DNA of 64,000 nt from Porpolomopsis calyptriformis (Eukaryota; Basidiomycota; Agaricomycetes; Agaricales; Hygrophoraceae): assembly GCA_951640195.1 (NCBI GenBank), contig OX621169.1:1-64000 (forward strand), written 5' to 3'. Numbering within the stretch: the stretch's first letter is position 1; each line of letters opens with the position of its first letter. The position numbers were made by a program, and so were the translations under genes. Of this stretch, positions 47,171 through 59,400 are shown one piece after another. The notes under the pieces were generated by a model that made no database searches, was not told the DNA's origin, and worked only from the letters and a program-made list of their open reading frames with translations.

Positions 47171-48340
47171 ATGGCAGATCTCGATTTTATTCTCAACGAT
47201 ACCCATAGATGGCAGGATGACATATCAGAGGTTCAACCAAGCAGCTGGCTGTGTCTATTTGAATTGGAGAATTCAAAGAACTACCTGTTCAAACTGATGG
47301 GTTCCGATACAAAGATACGCTGGAAGTATTTTCCATTGGAATTCATTGCCTTTAATATCATCACGAATCAGTCTCGCCACTTTTCCTTGCCATTCATGCT
47401 GTGACAACAGGTTGCATTTCTTGATCTTCAATATTGGGCTAGCCTGGTTTCTGGAGATAAATCCATGTCATGCTATTTAGAGCTGCTAAGGGATGACCTC
47501 CTTGAAGAATTCTTCGCAATGGAACCCCCTTCCAGCTTTAATGAACAACCTTGGAGTACCCGGCCTTGGGCCGTTCGAACGATGCACTCCTTTGGCCACT
47601 CGAAGCCTGACCGTGACGCTTATCTCACCACATGCAGAGAACAGGGCTGGGAGAGTTATATGCATGGCGACCCATTGGAATATCGTACATGATGAATGGC
47701 TCCCAAAGTCCTGATGGTTTATACTACGTTCTATAATAGGATGGACAGATATTTTCAACAAATATAAAAAACAAAATACCTGGATGAATTCGGGTCATCA
47801 AATTATAGACAGCCTTGCAAGCGCACTGAACAAAGTGAGGGAACATATCTCTGTGGGCCCTTCAAATGTTTTACTCTCTGCAGCCGACCTTCTCGACAAA
47901 GGCGACACCTGTTTGGCACAACAAGCTGGTGTGTGAATGGGATCCATCGCTCTCATGCTACATCAGATATCCTGACTAAACGATCAGCCACAGTCAAGAT
48001 CCCTGAGTTCGATATAAGTATCGAACCAACACATGTGGATAAATCACCATTGGATGTTGTATCGGCACATTCTACCTCAAAAGCTGGTACGTGAATGGGA
48101 TCTATGGGTCTCATGCCACACCAGGTATCAAATATCTAGACTGATGATGATGATTGGCCACAGAGGAGATTTCTTCTTCATTCGCAGGCGAAATCGAACA
48201 GAGGCTTAGGGCTCCATTGCCAACATGCATCGTGCAGCCAAACAAGTTAGTTCATTCAGCCGCTCGATAACTTAGCATCCTTTGACTACTGTATAGCAGA
48301 CAATCATCTACACGTGTGGCCGTGGTACGAACCTCGGAAC
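47171..48340 (+). pseudogene. Unnamed three-copy family, member 1 (PWAVR...FGHS motif)
   Basis: The start is MADLDFILNDTHRWQDDI. The conserved block is VAFLDLQYWASLV, then RPWAVRTMHSFGHSKPDRDA and GWESYMHGDPLEY. It aligns with 51110-51619 and 52610-53183 over about 130 residues. TGA at 47402-47404 interrupts the frame where the sister at 53 kb has Thr, so this copy is probably truncated. Later exons (47,780-48,340) read SLASALNKVREHISVG and FDISIEPTHVDKSPLDVVSA and are not shared with the other copies as far as I can see. Family unknown; function not predicted. Confidence 0.5.
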
Positions 48341-48939
48341 CTCCAAGTAGGCAGGCTACTCAACGTGAATTTATTTATTGCGTATTGATTTATTAACTTA
48401 TTCTTATTCTTATTTCTCTCCCACTTCAACAGCACAGGTTGAACGAGGGAAAAACTACAAACAAAACAAGTGGAAGCGGAATAAAAAGAAGAAAATGAAG
48501 GCAGCTCTATTACGAGAGACAGAGGCTGAGTTAGCTGCATGCAACCCACCCAGCCAACCGACGTGACCCAACCATTCAACCACACGGGTGAACTGAGGGA
48601 GATAATAGCTTCAAGGGTGTAGCGCATCTGCTGGGCCAAACACTAACCGCAAGTACAACGTGGGGCTCTATCTCCCTAAGGGATAGGGAGTCCAGAAGCT
48701 GCCACCTTTCTGTATATGTAAATAAAGCAGATTGTGTTTGGCATATCTACTAGGTTACATGAGGTTGTAATTGGTTTCATCGCAGGCAAGGTAATGTATG
48801 TATTCATGTATGTTTTTTTTTTTTTTTTCATGTGAGACATGAGCATCAAAGTCCAACTCAATTGTATCGATTGTAAGACTGTAACAAAGTACAGGCATAT
48901 GATAGCAGCACATCAATAGATAATGAATAGAAACTGTCC
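48341..48939. other. No gene; long poly(T) run at about 48815-48833
   Basis: The T run is followed by CATGTGAGAC. It could be the poly(A) of an old minus-strand retroelement, but no element body is recognisable beside it. Confidence 0.4.
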
Positions 48940-50690
48940 CTATGGCGGTGGAAGAAAAAGTTCGGTGGATAAACATTTTTCTTCACTGAGCGCTATCCAA
49001 TGCTCTCCACTGACGAGTACTTCTGACTCCATAGCTGTCAGGCTGATTCCTGCCCTTTCTAGTATCGCCTTGATCTGTTTCTGGGCCTCGTTGATTTCTC
49101 CTTCTTCCTCCTGAAAAAGGACATCCCACTCGGTCATCGGAAGGTCTGGCCTTTTCTGCTCACCCGGCAAAAGGTACTCATTCGATTTGAGAATCATTCT
49201 GGCCAGCGCCAAGAATGGCCGTCGATATATTTCTGGAAAGCTAGCTTTTAAACAAAAATGAGGGGATATCATTCATTCACGTGCTCACTTCGACTTTTGG
49301 CGACATGTGGAAGCGCTAAAACCATGCGAGAAAGCAACCTTGAGACGTGGTGATTTGCATTTGTTGAAAAATGACCATGCATATGGTCGAAGTCCCGCGA
49401 TTGTTCAGTGAGGTGAAGCGTCTCATAGGTATAAAAGTGACCTCCCGAACAATAGCTTGGCGTGGGGGTGTATACAGCATGCCAAATGCCAGGAGGCATA
49501 ATTCTGACTCATAGAATCAATATATGAGCATGAGTAATCAATTTTTAGAGTGTTAATAATATAAAAACTTACAGAATCTCCCCTTCAGAAAGAAACGTCG
49601 TGAAAATCTGAGCATGTTGATTCAGTTGGTGTAGTTGACTGAAGCAAATATCCTTGTGCAGGCTGCGCAACTTGTTCCGGGAGTTGTGACTTTTTGTGTA
49701 TCTAGGTTGAATAATGGCCCAAATTTTTATCCCGGCGTGCGCATAGATCCAGGTACACAAGCCGTTAGCATCCTTGTGGGGGAATGTTACGAAGCCAGCA
49801 TGCGTCAGCAGGTTCCACTGCATCATTTGCCAGGTGCACATCCAAATAACCTGTGGCCCTGGAAGGACTAGTTCTTGTCGAGTATTTGGCATCTTGTGAT
49901 ACTTCGACTTGTCCTTTGGAGGGTGCTTCCAAAACTTCGCGAATGATTCATGTTTTGTGAGCTGGAATGCGAGTGCTTCGTCACTTATTCGACTGTTAAG
50001 GTTACTTGTTGAAATAAGCCAATGTACAAGCTCTCAGCACTCTTACCATATAATAGAGGGGGTGGCATTTCTCAGTGAAGGGGCATCCAGGATATTTCCA
50101 CAGATGTCTACATCCTCAGATGCCTCGATAAACTCCCCCAGGGAAGAGTGGCTGTGGATGATGCCATCTGACTCCTTCTTGGACCTACCGACTGCACACA
50201 ATCTTGCATCTATACAATATTAAACCACAGTAATCGTAGAGATGGATTTTACGTACCATGCCACTGAACTGGCTGGCTTAATGGACCCCTTGCTGCCTCG
50301 ATCTCCTCCTTACAAAACGTCTCCAGACCTTCAAGATGTTGACCCTGTAATATAATGCATCGCTGATTAGTGAGATGGAGTCACACGGCTTCATCGATGG
50401 CATGAAGTGGTTGGGAAGGTTCTCTTGGTGGGATAACAACATAGTTAGTTTCATCCAAGTCCCAGTTGTTTATCGAATGGGTTGCAGATGAACCATCAGG
50501 TGATTTGGCAAGCACCTCAACTAATTTAGCATCCTTAACAAAGCTTCAGTTAGCTGATCAAGAACAAGCACAAAATGATGGACAGACTGCATTTTGATAG
50601 CCCGGAACATGAACCCATGGAAGTATGGTTTGCAACCCATTGGCCCATTGAATCGAGGATGCGTCCTGGGGAAAGTTCACTCCCCTCAAT
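48940..50690 (-). CDS. JmjC-domain protein, copy 2
   Basis: Predicted JmjC Fe(II)/2OG hydroxylase. Exons on the minus strand in order: DASSIQWANGLQTILPWVHV (50.66 kb), AKLVEVLAKSPDGSSATHSI (50.5), GQHLEGLETFCKEEIEAARG (50.3) and a Ser/Asp-rich exon at 50.2-50.1. Then 49569-49892 has HAGFVTFPHKDANGLCTWIY, where HKD is the metal-binding HxD, and IKIWAIIQPRY, the cofactor Lys. Then 49269-49499 has the distal His in MPPGIWHAVYTPTPSYCSGG. The last exon (48940-49272) is a helical, Glu-rich tail. The layout matches the shorter JmjC proteins expanded in Agaricomycetes and differs from copy 1 in lacking the large N- and C-terminal extensions. The start codon is unresolved. No clear lesion in the core. 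Confidence 0.7.
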
Positions 50691-50780
50691 GAAGTAAAGT
50701 AGTCGTGCTTATTCTGGGTGAGGGGTGCTGATGTTATGCGTTATCTTCTTCTTCATAAGGATGATGCAATGCGAATAACT

Positions 50781-51619
50781 TCACATACCAGATATTGTAG
50801 CTGGTTGATGTTTTTTTCGACTCGCGGGTTCTTCATCATCGGACAAAGATCGTTTTTGGGGAAGACTAGCGGCGCTCACTCCTTGGCCCAGTTCATTTGG
50901 ATGGTTGATGAATCCGATCACAATAAGATATTGCAGCGAGTCAGATTTCTCTTGAGCGGCATCGCTTGAAGTGCCAGCCGTCGCTGGAGAGTCTGACCAA
51001 GTGTCGGTCGCAAGCATCTCGTTCCCAAATGACACGACCCTGGATATGTGACTCTTCCAATCTTCAGTGAGCGATTTAATATCAGCTGTTGCACCCAATA
51101 TTGATAAGATTACTCACCATATTGAGTCGGATCGTCATCTTCATAAGGCAGACGGTTCTCGTTTTTGCAACGATCGGCATAGAGTTGGCGACCTGTTTGA
51201 GAGTGTCCAAATGAATGGTAGACTCTGACGGCCCATTGCTTCACCGTCTTCAATCGCAATGATGCTTGAGTGAGCAGTTTACGATCCTCAAACCACAACT
51301 CATGCTGCATGGCCAAACAGAGGTTCTGGAGGTACTGTTTGATTCGTCCTGCATGTCGTACCTGGTTCTCTGCTTCAAGGCAGCTGTGGCGATGACTCAG
51401 GTCAAGGAAAGCAAGGATAGAGCGGTAATGGATGTGTATTTCGCGAGATCGCAGTGAGTTGTTGTGGTAGAAAAAGAGCTTGAATGTTGTTTGGGTCGAT
51501 AATTCTGAGAAGCGCCAGAAATTGGACGGTTTATTCAAGAGGGTGGATGTCTTGGCTGGCCATAAAGCCTCATCATCAAATAGCTCTCCTTCTTTGTTGG
51601 CTATCGGTTGGGTGGCCAT
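50781..51619 (-). CDS. Unnamed three-copy family, member 2
   Basis: It starts MATQPIANKEGELFDDEALW (an in-frame Met lies 9 codons upstream). The shared block reads ILAFLDLSHRHSCLEAEN, then KQWAVRVYHSFGHSQTGRQL and DDDPTQYG. After an intron near 51100 the gene continues with LTEDWKSHISRVVSFGNEML and a Ser/Glu-rich tail with SRKKH (50781-51098). No stop interrupts the shared block, so this copy may be functional. Function unknown. The Trp, FGHS and Cys positions shared with members 1 and 3 are the only conserved features I can list. Confidence 0.5.
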
Positions 51620-52289
51620 GATAATGAACGTATGTGTGGGGGTCACGTGGGTATTTATTCGATTAAAGAGTTTGAAAGCTACAAAGACGATATGATTCTA
51701 TCCAGGACTTGGATTAGATCATGTGCTATAAATGAATGCCGTATTCTCAAGTTTGAGGGTGACAAAGAAGCCCTGACATTTTCTTTGCCATTTGATTCAT
51801 TCCACTACTCCTTCATCTGGTTGAAGGAGTTATAAATATTACGGTGAAAACCATCATCCTCATTATAATTTATTGAAGTGAAGGATACAGATTGTGGAGG
51901 TGTGAGGTATACCGCTGAGGAAAGGTGGCTACAATGATCTGTAAGTCCCATGGTAACTTGCAGCTGCTGTTCGCATGTAAAAAAACAAAAAACATCAAGA
52001 AACTTTCATTATCATCTTCGTCTTCATCTTCGTCTTCATCTTCCTTTCGAATCGTGGAGGAATGGTAACACTGTTATCGGAGAATTGAGGCTGCCCCCCC
52101 TCTATCTCAGCTTGGATCTTGGATCAGTATCAGCTTGGTAAATTCATCTGAATGAAATGCACCATGGGATCCCACTGGCTGATCATTATCAGCTGAAAGA
52201 TTTATTGCTAGCTGTGAAATACTAAATGATCACAATGAGTGAATGTGAACCATGTGTGTCTTACAGACCTACCCAAGATCAGCCTCATG
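51620..52289. other. No gene; CTTCAT-type microsatellite at about 52010-52045
   Basis: A short TCTTCGTCTTCA repeat. No exon recognised. Confidence 0.5.
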
Positions 52290-53183
52290 GGTAGGTGATG
52301 ATGTATTTACACCGTATCCATGGGAATCTGGGTTGATATTCTTCTCCTGAACATCGTTAGCCCACTGTTGGGCTGTATTTTCATTGATGCCAGTAGCAAA
52401 GAGAAGCATATAGCATTAGAGCATCCCTAAGCCAAGATGTTGATTTCATTTACTCTCACCGTTAACTCCAAGGAACAAAGCAAGTGCACAGGTCACAGAG
52501 TGCCCTCTGTCAAACCGGGGAGGTTTCGTGTGTGATTCTAGCTGCTGGAGACATAGCTGGAACCCCCTGCTTAGCCAGTTTGTATGGGTTTCGAATAAAG
52601 TATGCCATTCTATGTAGTTTGAATTGGAAAGCATGATGAGATAAGGGAAGCTTGTGTATGCAGAAGCTGCCTCTTACGGTATAAGGTTGGGTCTTCATGG
52701 GTGTATGGAGTCCACCCATTTGCCTTGCATTTCTGAAGGTACTCCCGTCTGCCGAAGAAAGAGTGGCCAAAAAAGTGATTCATTCTAACTGCCCATGGTA
52801 TTGTCATTTTAGGTTGGAAGCTAGAGCTAAAGCTGCCATGGTTTTGTGATAACTCAACCCAGAGATCAGACCTGAGCCTTTCCAGGTAACGTGTGATACG
52901 ATTTGCACTGGGATGAGGGTTAGCAACATTCGCCCAGTATTCAAGGTCAAGAAGAGCGATCTGAAGTGTGGTCGATAGAGGGAGAGTGTAGTGTCGATGT
53001 TTGTTTCTGCTTTTGCAAAAAGCATGTAAAATGATCTGCTTTTGCTGGTTCAATTTGAGGGTCAAGTCAGGTTGTGTGAAAGGGTGGCTGATTTCCTCAA
53101 AGAGCCAGATAGTGTCGCTTGGTGGAACAGGAGAGCGATTGTTCGACCACCGATTATTATTATCCGCATCCAAGCATCGAGAA
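52290..53183 (-). CDS. Unnamed three-copy family, member 3
   Basis: The clearest member. From MMCSSRCLDADNNNRW the exon reads DTIWLFEEISHPFTQPDLTL, LPLSTTLQIALLDLEYWANV, ITRYLERLRSDLWVELSQNH, IPWAVRMNHFFGHSFFGRRE, YLQKCKANGWTPYTHEDPTL, then Y-R. A 5' splice site (GTAAGAGG) follows, with downstream exons NYIEWHTLFETHTNWLSRGF and ENTAQQWANDVQEKNINPDS ending near 52290. No lesion seen. Compared with members 1 and 2 the order WLFEE, LDLEYW, PWAVR, FGHS, DPT-Y is kept. I know no named domain with this pattern. Confidence 0.55.
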
Positions 53184-53728
53184 GAACACATCATTTGGTT
53201 CCAAGGGTAGTTACATTTGGGGGTGGGTGGATAACTGCATGAAAACAAGATAATCAGCATAAAATTTATCTAGATGTGGTGAAAAAATAAGCATTCATTC
53301 AATCGCATGCATATAGCCATTGTGGTGCTGGAAGTAGTTTCGTGTGTGAGTCACAGCTCTTGATCACTACTTAGGCTCCTCACACATCACTTCATAGCAC
53401 ATCACTTCATAAGTACATAACAGCTAGTTGATATTCACGCATACACAGACAAGATAGCTGGGAGTTAATCAATACAGTATCAAAGTAACTTGATATGTTA
53501 TGTGTGACATCACATTTGCATACCAAAATGGGATGGGAGTGGCGCATGTGAACTTGCTAATTTACACCTGCACACAGCTCAACATGTCTACACAGGTTTA
53601 GCACAAATCGTATGTAGTAGACTTATATAGTAACTAGCTTGGAATGCAGCAATACAAGTTGATTAATATTTGTGGAAAGTTTGATGTGACATGCATGCAG
53701 CGTAATAGATGCTAATTCAGTAATTTTA
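53184..53728. other. Intergenic, no feature seen
   Basis: A short direct repeat (CACATCACTTCATA, twice near 53,382-53,411) is the only structure noticed. Confidence 0.5.
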
Positions 53729-54879
53729 TCAAGACCATAACCTCCATGATGGTCTGTAGTTAAGCTTTCTGTCTCCATAGAGAACCTGAACCTGAGTGTG
53801 GTTGCTTTCGAGCATTTCACCTGACGCAATCATCTCCTCCATCCTTTTCAATGCCAACCATGCAAACTCTTCACAGTCCATGTCTATCCAAGCGTTGAAT
53901 ATACCAGCCCACATAGCTGTGTTTGTAAAGGTATTATTGAGATATATAACTTGAGGCGATACTTGTAAACTGGATTTGGGGGAATTTTTTGCTAAGATTC
54001 TAGCGGACTGCTTGATAAAGTCAGTAGTACCCTTCACTTTCAAGCTAGTGCCAACCACAAGGAGAAGATCTAGTTGGCGACTGGGGGTGGTAGTTAACCC
54101 AAGATCATTTTGCTGCACGTTTGCTATTTCTTCTCCTCGAGGATGTGGTTCTCCGTAAAGAATGATATTGGGTCGGAGTCGAGGCACAGTCGTTCTGCGT
54201 TTGCCCTGCTCTACCCTCTTTTCCATATTGATTTGACATTCAGTGCATTCTGGTAGTTGGCCCTCTTTCAAAGAGGGGTAGTATGGTTCGAGGATAAAAA
54301 TGGAGGAGCAGCCAGGGCATCGTAGTTCCTCTAGGGATCCATGCAATGGAATGCATCGGGCTGGTCCATCACTGGGGTGAATTTCTGAGGACATATGTAA
54401 CCCAGCCTTGAGCTCCAAACCATCGATATTTTGAGTGTAAACACGGAGTAACACTCCTTGGAGGTCTAGAGCACGAAGGAAATGGTGGAAGGCAGTGGGT
54501 TGTGCGATCGCCGCTTTCTCAGCAAGGGTGGCAATGAGCTGACAATGCAGTGATTGTTGCTTTTGGGTCTAGAACATTAACTTGGTCAACTAATCCTCAC
54601 TTGAACATATATTTCTCACTACGAGGGATGAGCTAGTAAGCAGATCAGTCAGGTTGACTCCGGTAAATCCAGATAGTGCGTTGCCAGTATATAAGCCATC
54701 TGGTCCTCTAAAACATGGAATACCTGCAGCCACGGATATTCCTGCTCCTAGAGAGTAGGTAAGTATTTGAATGAAACATGATGATGGGTCGATTTACCAC
54801 AGAGCACGACGATTCTCTTTGCTTTCAGTATTCCATCCATTAGATCTGTTGCACTTTGTTTTATAGTGGAGGGGAACAT
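53729..54879 (-). CDS. Sirtuin (Sir2 family NAD-dependent protein deacylase)
   Basis: Removes acyl groups from lysines, typically on histones, using NAD. The gene runs from MFPSTIKQSATDLMDGIL (ATG ending at 54879) through short introns. NAD-binding GAGISVAAGIPCFRGPDGLY is interrupted by an intron after the Cys-Gly of VVLCG. Next come LRVYTQNIDGLELKAGL, the catalytic His in CIPLHGSLEELRCPGC, two Cys pairs for zinc (CPGC and CTEC), RLRPNIILYGEPHPRGEEI and LLVVGTSLKVKG. At about 330 residues it has the length of a compact Hst/SIRT protein without long extensions. Every hallmark residue I looked for is present and no stop interrupts the last 241 codons, so it is probably functional. It is divergently placed beside the BAH-PHD gene's 3' end, same strand. 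Confidence 0.85.
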
Positions 54880-54951
54880 AATAGCTGAGTTTTTAGCAGT
54901 AACACGGTGAAGGATAGTAGGTATTAGATAAGCTAGAAGAATGGTAAGGTA

Positions 54952-56317
54952 TCAAATAAGCAAATCTGAGCTACACCGAGGGCAAGTATAGTATGTTTGG
55001 TCTGTAACGACTAATGGCTCATAAGAGTCTGTGTTATCTATGCCGAATTCTGCCTCAAGCCAGTTTTCCCAGTCAGTGTCTATCATATTTAACCGAGACT
55101 CCTCAATGAGGTGAGCAGCTATCCATCCAGAGGCTTGGACGACACTGCGTTCCTGTGAAGAAAGCAACTTTCTAGCCTTGTTCACGATCCTAATATTTCC
55201 GGCTGTAAAATAAGTGAGACCTCCCCTAGCTGTGGGTTGGAAAGCAACTTGAAGTATAATTTTTGGGGTGTCGGCAAACTTCTCTATAGCATAGAGATTG
55301 TTAAGATACTGCTGCTGGGTAATGTTGGCAGGGGTTCCTAGGCAAGTAAGATGGGACCATCTTTTGCAGGACCAGCAGTAGCGTTGTTCCTCTGTATCGG
55401 GGGACCAAAGTGAATAACAGTGAGTTGCGCCACATATTTCTGGCTCGCCCTACCACCCAATAGATTACTACAGGGTATATGTTTAGTTCAATGAATGCAC
55501 CTTCAATGCCTGCCTATGCCCATCCCAGAAGTATCTAATAGAAATTTTAGTATAATAGATGGGTTGGTATTATCGTCAAGCTTACCGCATGTAATACGCG
55601 GTTACTGGAGGTTGATCTTCAATCTGATTTTTAATAATAACAATGTCGATTGTATCTACAGTTTAATTTTCAGTTCAGTTCAGTTCATTCTTTTATATCT
55701 GCTTCTCGATATAATAACCCTCACCTTCCAAGGCTTGCGCATCAATGATATCTGTAGAATCAGAGCCACACAGCTCTTGCTTTCCAAATGTGTTTATATA
55801 CCTGTCAAGAGTAAGAAGAACATAGAGTGACAGGAGAAGGAGTAGGTTTTGAGATGCAACCTTTTAGTATCAGCCTTAACATCACTTCTCTCCAACAACT
55901 GCTTGGCTGTATACATCCATGAAACCTTAGCAAGATACTTGTTCTAAAGCACATTGTCAACATTGGGTAGGGTAGCTTGAGCAGGTGTATCACCTTAGTA
56001 GTTTTTCTTATTTGTAGGATCAAACCTTTCCAGTAGTCGTCCATTATAATATTATTTTCTTCCTTTGCATGGAGGCCAAGGTGACGGATGAGGCAGCTGT
56101 GTTTGAGGGAAATAATCAAATGACTACTATTCAAGCATTATCGATAAACACTTACAAGTCATTCTTAACGAATTTGCAAGGAGAGCCTATAAAGTTTTGA
56201 TTCGGAACAAATAGAACAAGGCATAGGTGATATCTCACCATCATTTGGATTAGGAACCTCGAGGTATTCTACGACTTTTGCAGATTTCCATTGTTTTTCC
56301 TCGGTTGTAGGTGCCAT
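54952..56317 (-). CDS. BAH-like plus PHD-like zinc-finger chromatin protein
   Basis: The start is MAPTTEEKQWKSAKVVEYLE (ATG ending at 56317). Two short introns lead to SPCKFVKNDFCLIRHLGLHA and EENNIIMDDYWK, then LAKVSWMYTAKQLLERSDVK and IDIVIIKNQIEDQPPVTAYY. This order is typical of the BAH domain of basidiomycete BAH-PHD proteins (opening Asp-Asp-Tyr-Trp, then the VSWMYTA strand). The C-terminal exon reads CGATHCYSLWSPDTEEQRYC, WSCKRWSHLTCLGTP and finally YYTCPRCSSDLLI, a PHD-like set of Cys and His. One TAG (in the frame of LPNVDNVL, about 55,930) stands just before the VSWMYTA exon. An intron there would remove it, so I cannot say whether the gene is damaged. Predicted role: nucleosome or histone-tail binding. 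Confidence 0.55.
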
Positions 56318-56446
56318 AATAATAAATCTACGGACCAATGTTGATTATTCGTATTATATTCCCACAGCTATATATATGTCACGTGAATGTAGATACACTT
56401 TGTCTCGACTATTGCACAAACATAGCTCTCGATCTTAACCTCCAAT

Positions 56447-59400
56447 ATGGCAAACCAGGCAAATGAAGGTGCAGATTATGACAGTGATATAGATAGGATC
56501 ATAGCTATGTCCTCACTAGCCAAGGTAAGCCTATCCCTAGTAGTTATGTATCTAATTCGATTCACACAATTAAATCATTACGAGGCTAATAAAACCATAA
56601 TAAACCAGGAAGGGGATTCGACTTCTAGTGGTTCAGATGATAGTGATATACGTAATATCCTGAATATGCCTTGTGCAGAGAAGATGCCAATGCCAATACC
56701 GATGCTAGGAGAAAAACATATGCCTTCCAAAAAACATATATTAATCAACAAAAAGCCAGTATACTCAGTAAGTGTATATCTGTTTTCAAGGTTAAAGTGC
56801 TCACATTATTACAGACAATGTTAATTAGCCTAAATCATCTTAACATCCAGAATTCGGATCAGCAATATATATCGATACCTCCATTGGCTCCCTTAGGTCC
56901 CCAGCCAGGTCCTTCAAGGGTCCAAAACGCAATAAGTAGAAAGGATAATGACGCTGTATGTCTCAATTAACCTATGACAATAATAACTTACATTTATTTA
57001 TTTTCCAGGTGGCGAAAGCATGGTATGTATTTTAAGAGAAATCATAAGATACTTGCGTATTAATACTGGTTAGGTTTAGTGATTATAGCTCTCCTTCAGA
57101 GCCTTCGGTGGATATTAGAAGGAACAACTCGCGATTTGAAACCAGACACTGGTGAATAAATCTATCATTCGAAATGTTAGGTTAAATACTAAACTTTTAG
57201 AAGCTCAACAAGCCGATCATCATCGCCAGCTAGCAATAACGGATCAGATTTCATTGGATCCAGTGAAAGTGACAGCGCTCATTCTCATTTACTAGCAAAA
57301 AATGCCATTCGATTGAATCTACCACGATCTGAGCAAGAGCTTTTTATAGGTATGTTCTTATATTATTGGTGGTGATTAGACTCATTAAGGATATTAGACA
57401 CGAAGCTAGCAGATCCAAGGATATGGGCTTCAGCTTGTCAATCATTGGGATCTGCTAAGCCTGGAAACCACCTGGATCATGCGGTCATAGAAATTTACCT
57501 TTTGAAATCATGGTATATGTCCATTCAACCCCAGATGCCATCTCAGAGATATTCCTACTATCTAGACTCGGAAACGGTGAGCAGGGTAATAAGAGAAGAA
57601 GAAGACATCCTGTCTACCGAAATCCATAAAACTCTCCTTCTTCCACCTCACGTTGCTATCCCGAAAAAGCCTGTGTTATTTTTCCCTCCACTATCATGGC
57701 AATCTTCTGCAACCCAAAGGCTAGCTTTATTTGATTACCAGCAGGAGAAGGTTCTTGTTTTTAGCCATGGAGCTCCACTCAAAACCAATATGTACTCAGA
57801 TTGGACGGAGTGGAATGGCAACTACTATTGGAGGGCTATTGCTAATGTGTTTGGGTGGATCCTGGGTAGTGAGTTGGATGAGCGAGGTCCCCAAGTAATC
57901 GAACCGAATTGGAATACGGTGAAAATCTCGTTTCTATACAGAAGAAGCATATTCATATACATATTTCAACAGAGTGAGGCCGACACTGGTTCCTGGATGG
58001 CATCGCTTTGCCAAGAAATCTTTGATAATGGTTGGATGTATTCCACAGACATTAACCAACACCCACTTGCACCCAAATTGCAATGTGTTCATGCGATGCG
58101 AGAGAGAATATTTCTCACTGCGCTTCAAACTGTACAAAAATCATATGACTTCTGGAACAAGACTCAGACCCTGCTTCGGTATTCCATGGAACCCAATTCT
58201 GAGGTTGTGAATGATATGAAGGCTGGGCTTTTAAAATTCAAGCGTTTCGAGGTAATAGCACTTGCGCTTGCAACTGCTCGTATGAAGTGTGAGTATTATC
58301 TCATTCCGATTACCTGTGATAATCAATCTAAAGAGGCTACCTATATTAATCAACTAGGCCATCTTCTGGATAGTCACGACAAGGATGGCAATGCCAGCAA
58401 TGACGACAACAATCACAATGATGATGACAATGACAATAACAATGATGACAACGATGATGATTCCATTGTAATCAACCTACCACCTCAGCCTTCCAGAAGG
58501 TCTCTACCTGAAATCCAACTTCCAGAGGTTGAGCTAAATGGGAATGGGGGTGAAGAAGCATTAGCAACAAGCGTTGATGAGCGGCCTTTTGATGACTACG
58601 AATCAGCTATGTTGGTTTGCTCCGAGGATCAAGCTGATATCATTCCAAACACGTGGACCTTTGACACCAATGGAATGCTTGTATTGGGCAAGCACTGGAG
58701 TATCTGGAGGGATAGAGGCTATAGGTTGCAGGCCGATTTTTTCTCTATGTTCAATAACCAGGAACCGGTTCTCCTCAATGACCACCTTCTTCCACACTGG
58801 GATTCAAGTGATCAAGCAAGTGGATGTTTACCATCATCTCCAGTTGCATACCCATCCTCGTTATCTTCTCATTCTTCTGAGGTGCTGAATTCCCTACCAG
58901 CTATGGACAACCCAGATGTGACTGTGATGGGTGCTCAGGATATGTTGGATGAGGCGGGAGGGGTGGAAGGGACATCAGAGAGCCAGGGTGTGTTTGTAAA
59001 AGGTAAAGCACGCAACAACAAATTCATCTACTTCGACTTGGAGAAGGATAGAGTAAACCTGGACGATGAAGAAGTGTCAGTGTCGGTGGATATCGACAGC
59101 GTCATATGGGTCACGCATAAACCACAGTTCATTGGTCCAATCAATATTCACCTTCTTCCACTGTTAGACGACAAACCTCCATTCTCTATCAACAATCATG
59201 TCTATGTCCAGGTTCTACAACCACCTACCACTCGAAATCCTAGGCAGAGGTCTAAAAGGTATCCACTTAGTGCCTTGCCACATACCCATTTCGGGCAGAT
59301 GGGTCAAGGATCAGGCCAATTTAACACCTACGTCTTCTTCCCTCGTATGATTAGGAAAGACCCAGGAACGCATAGAATGACTACTCTGATGCCAAGGGAG

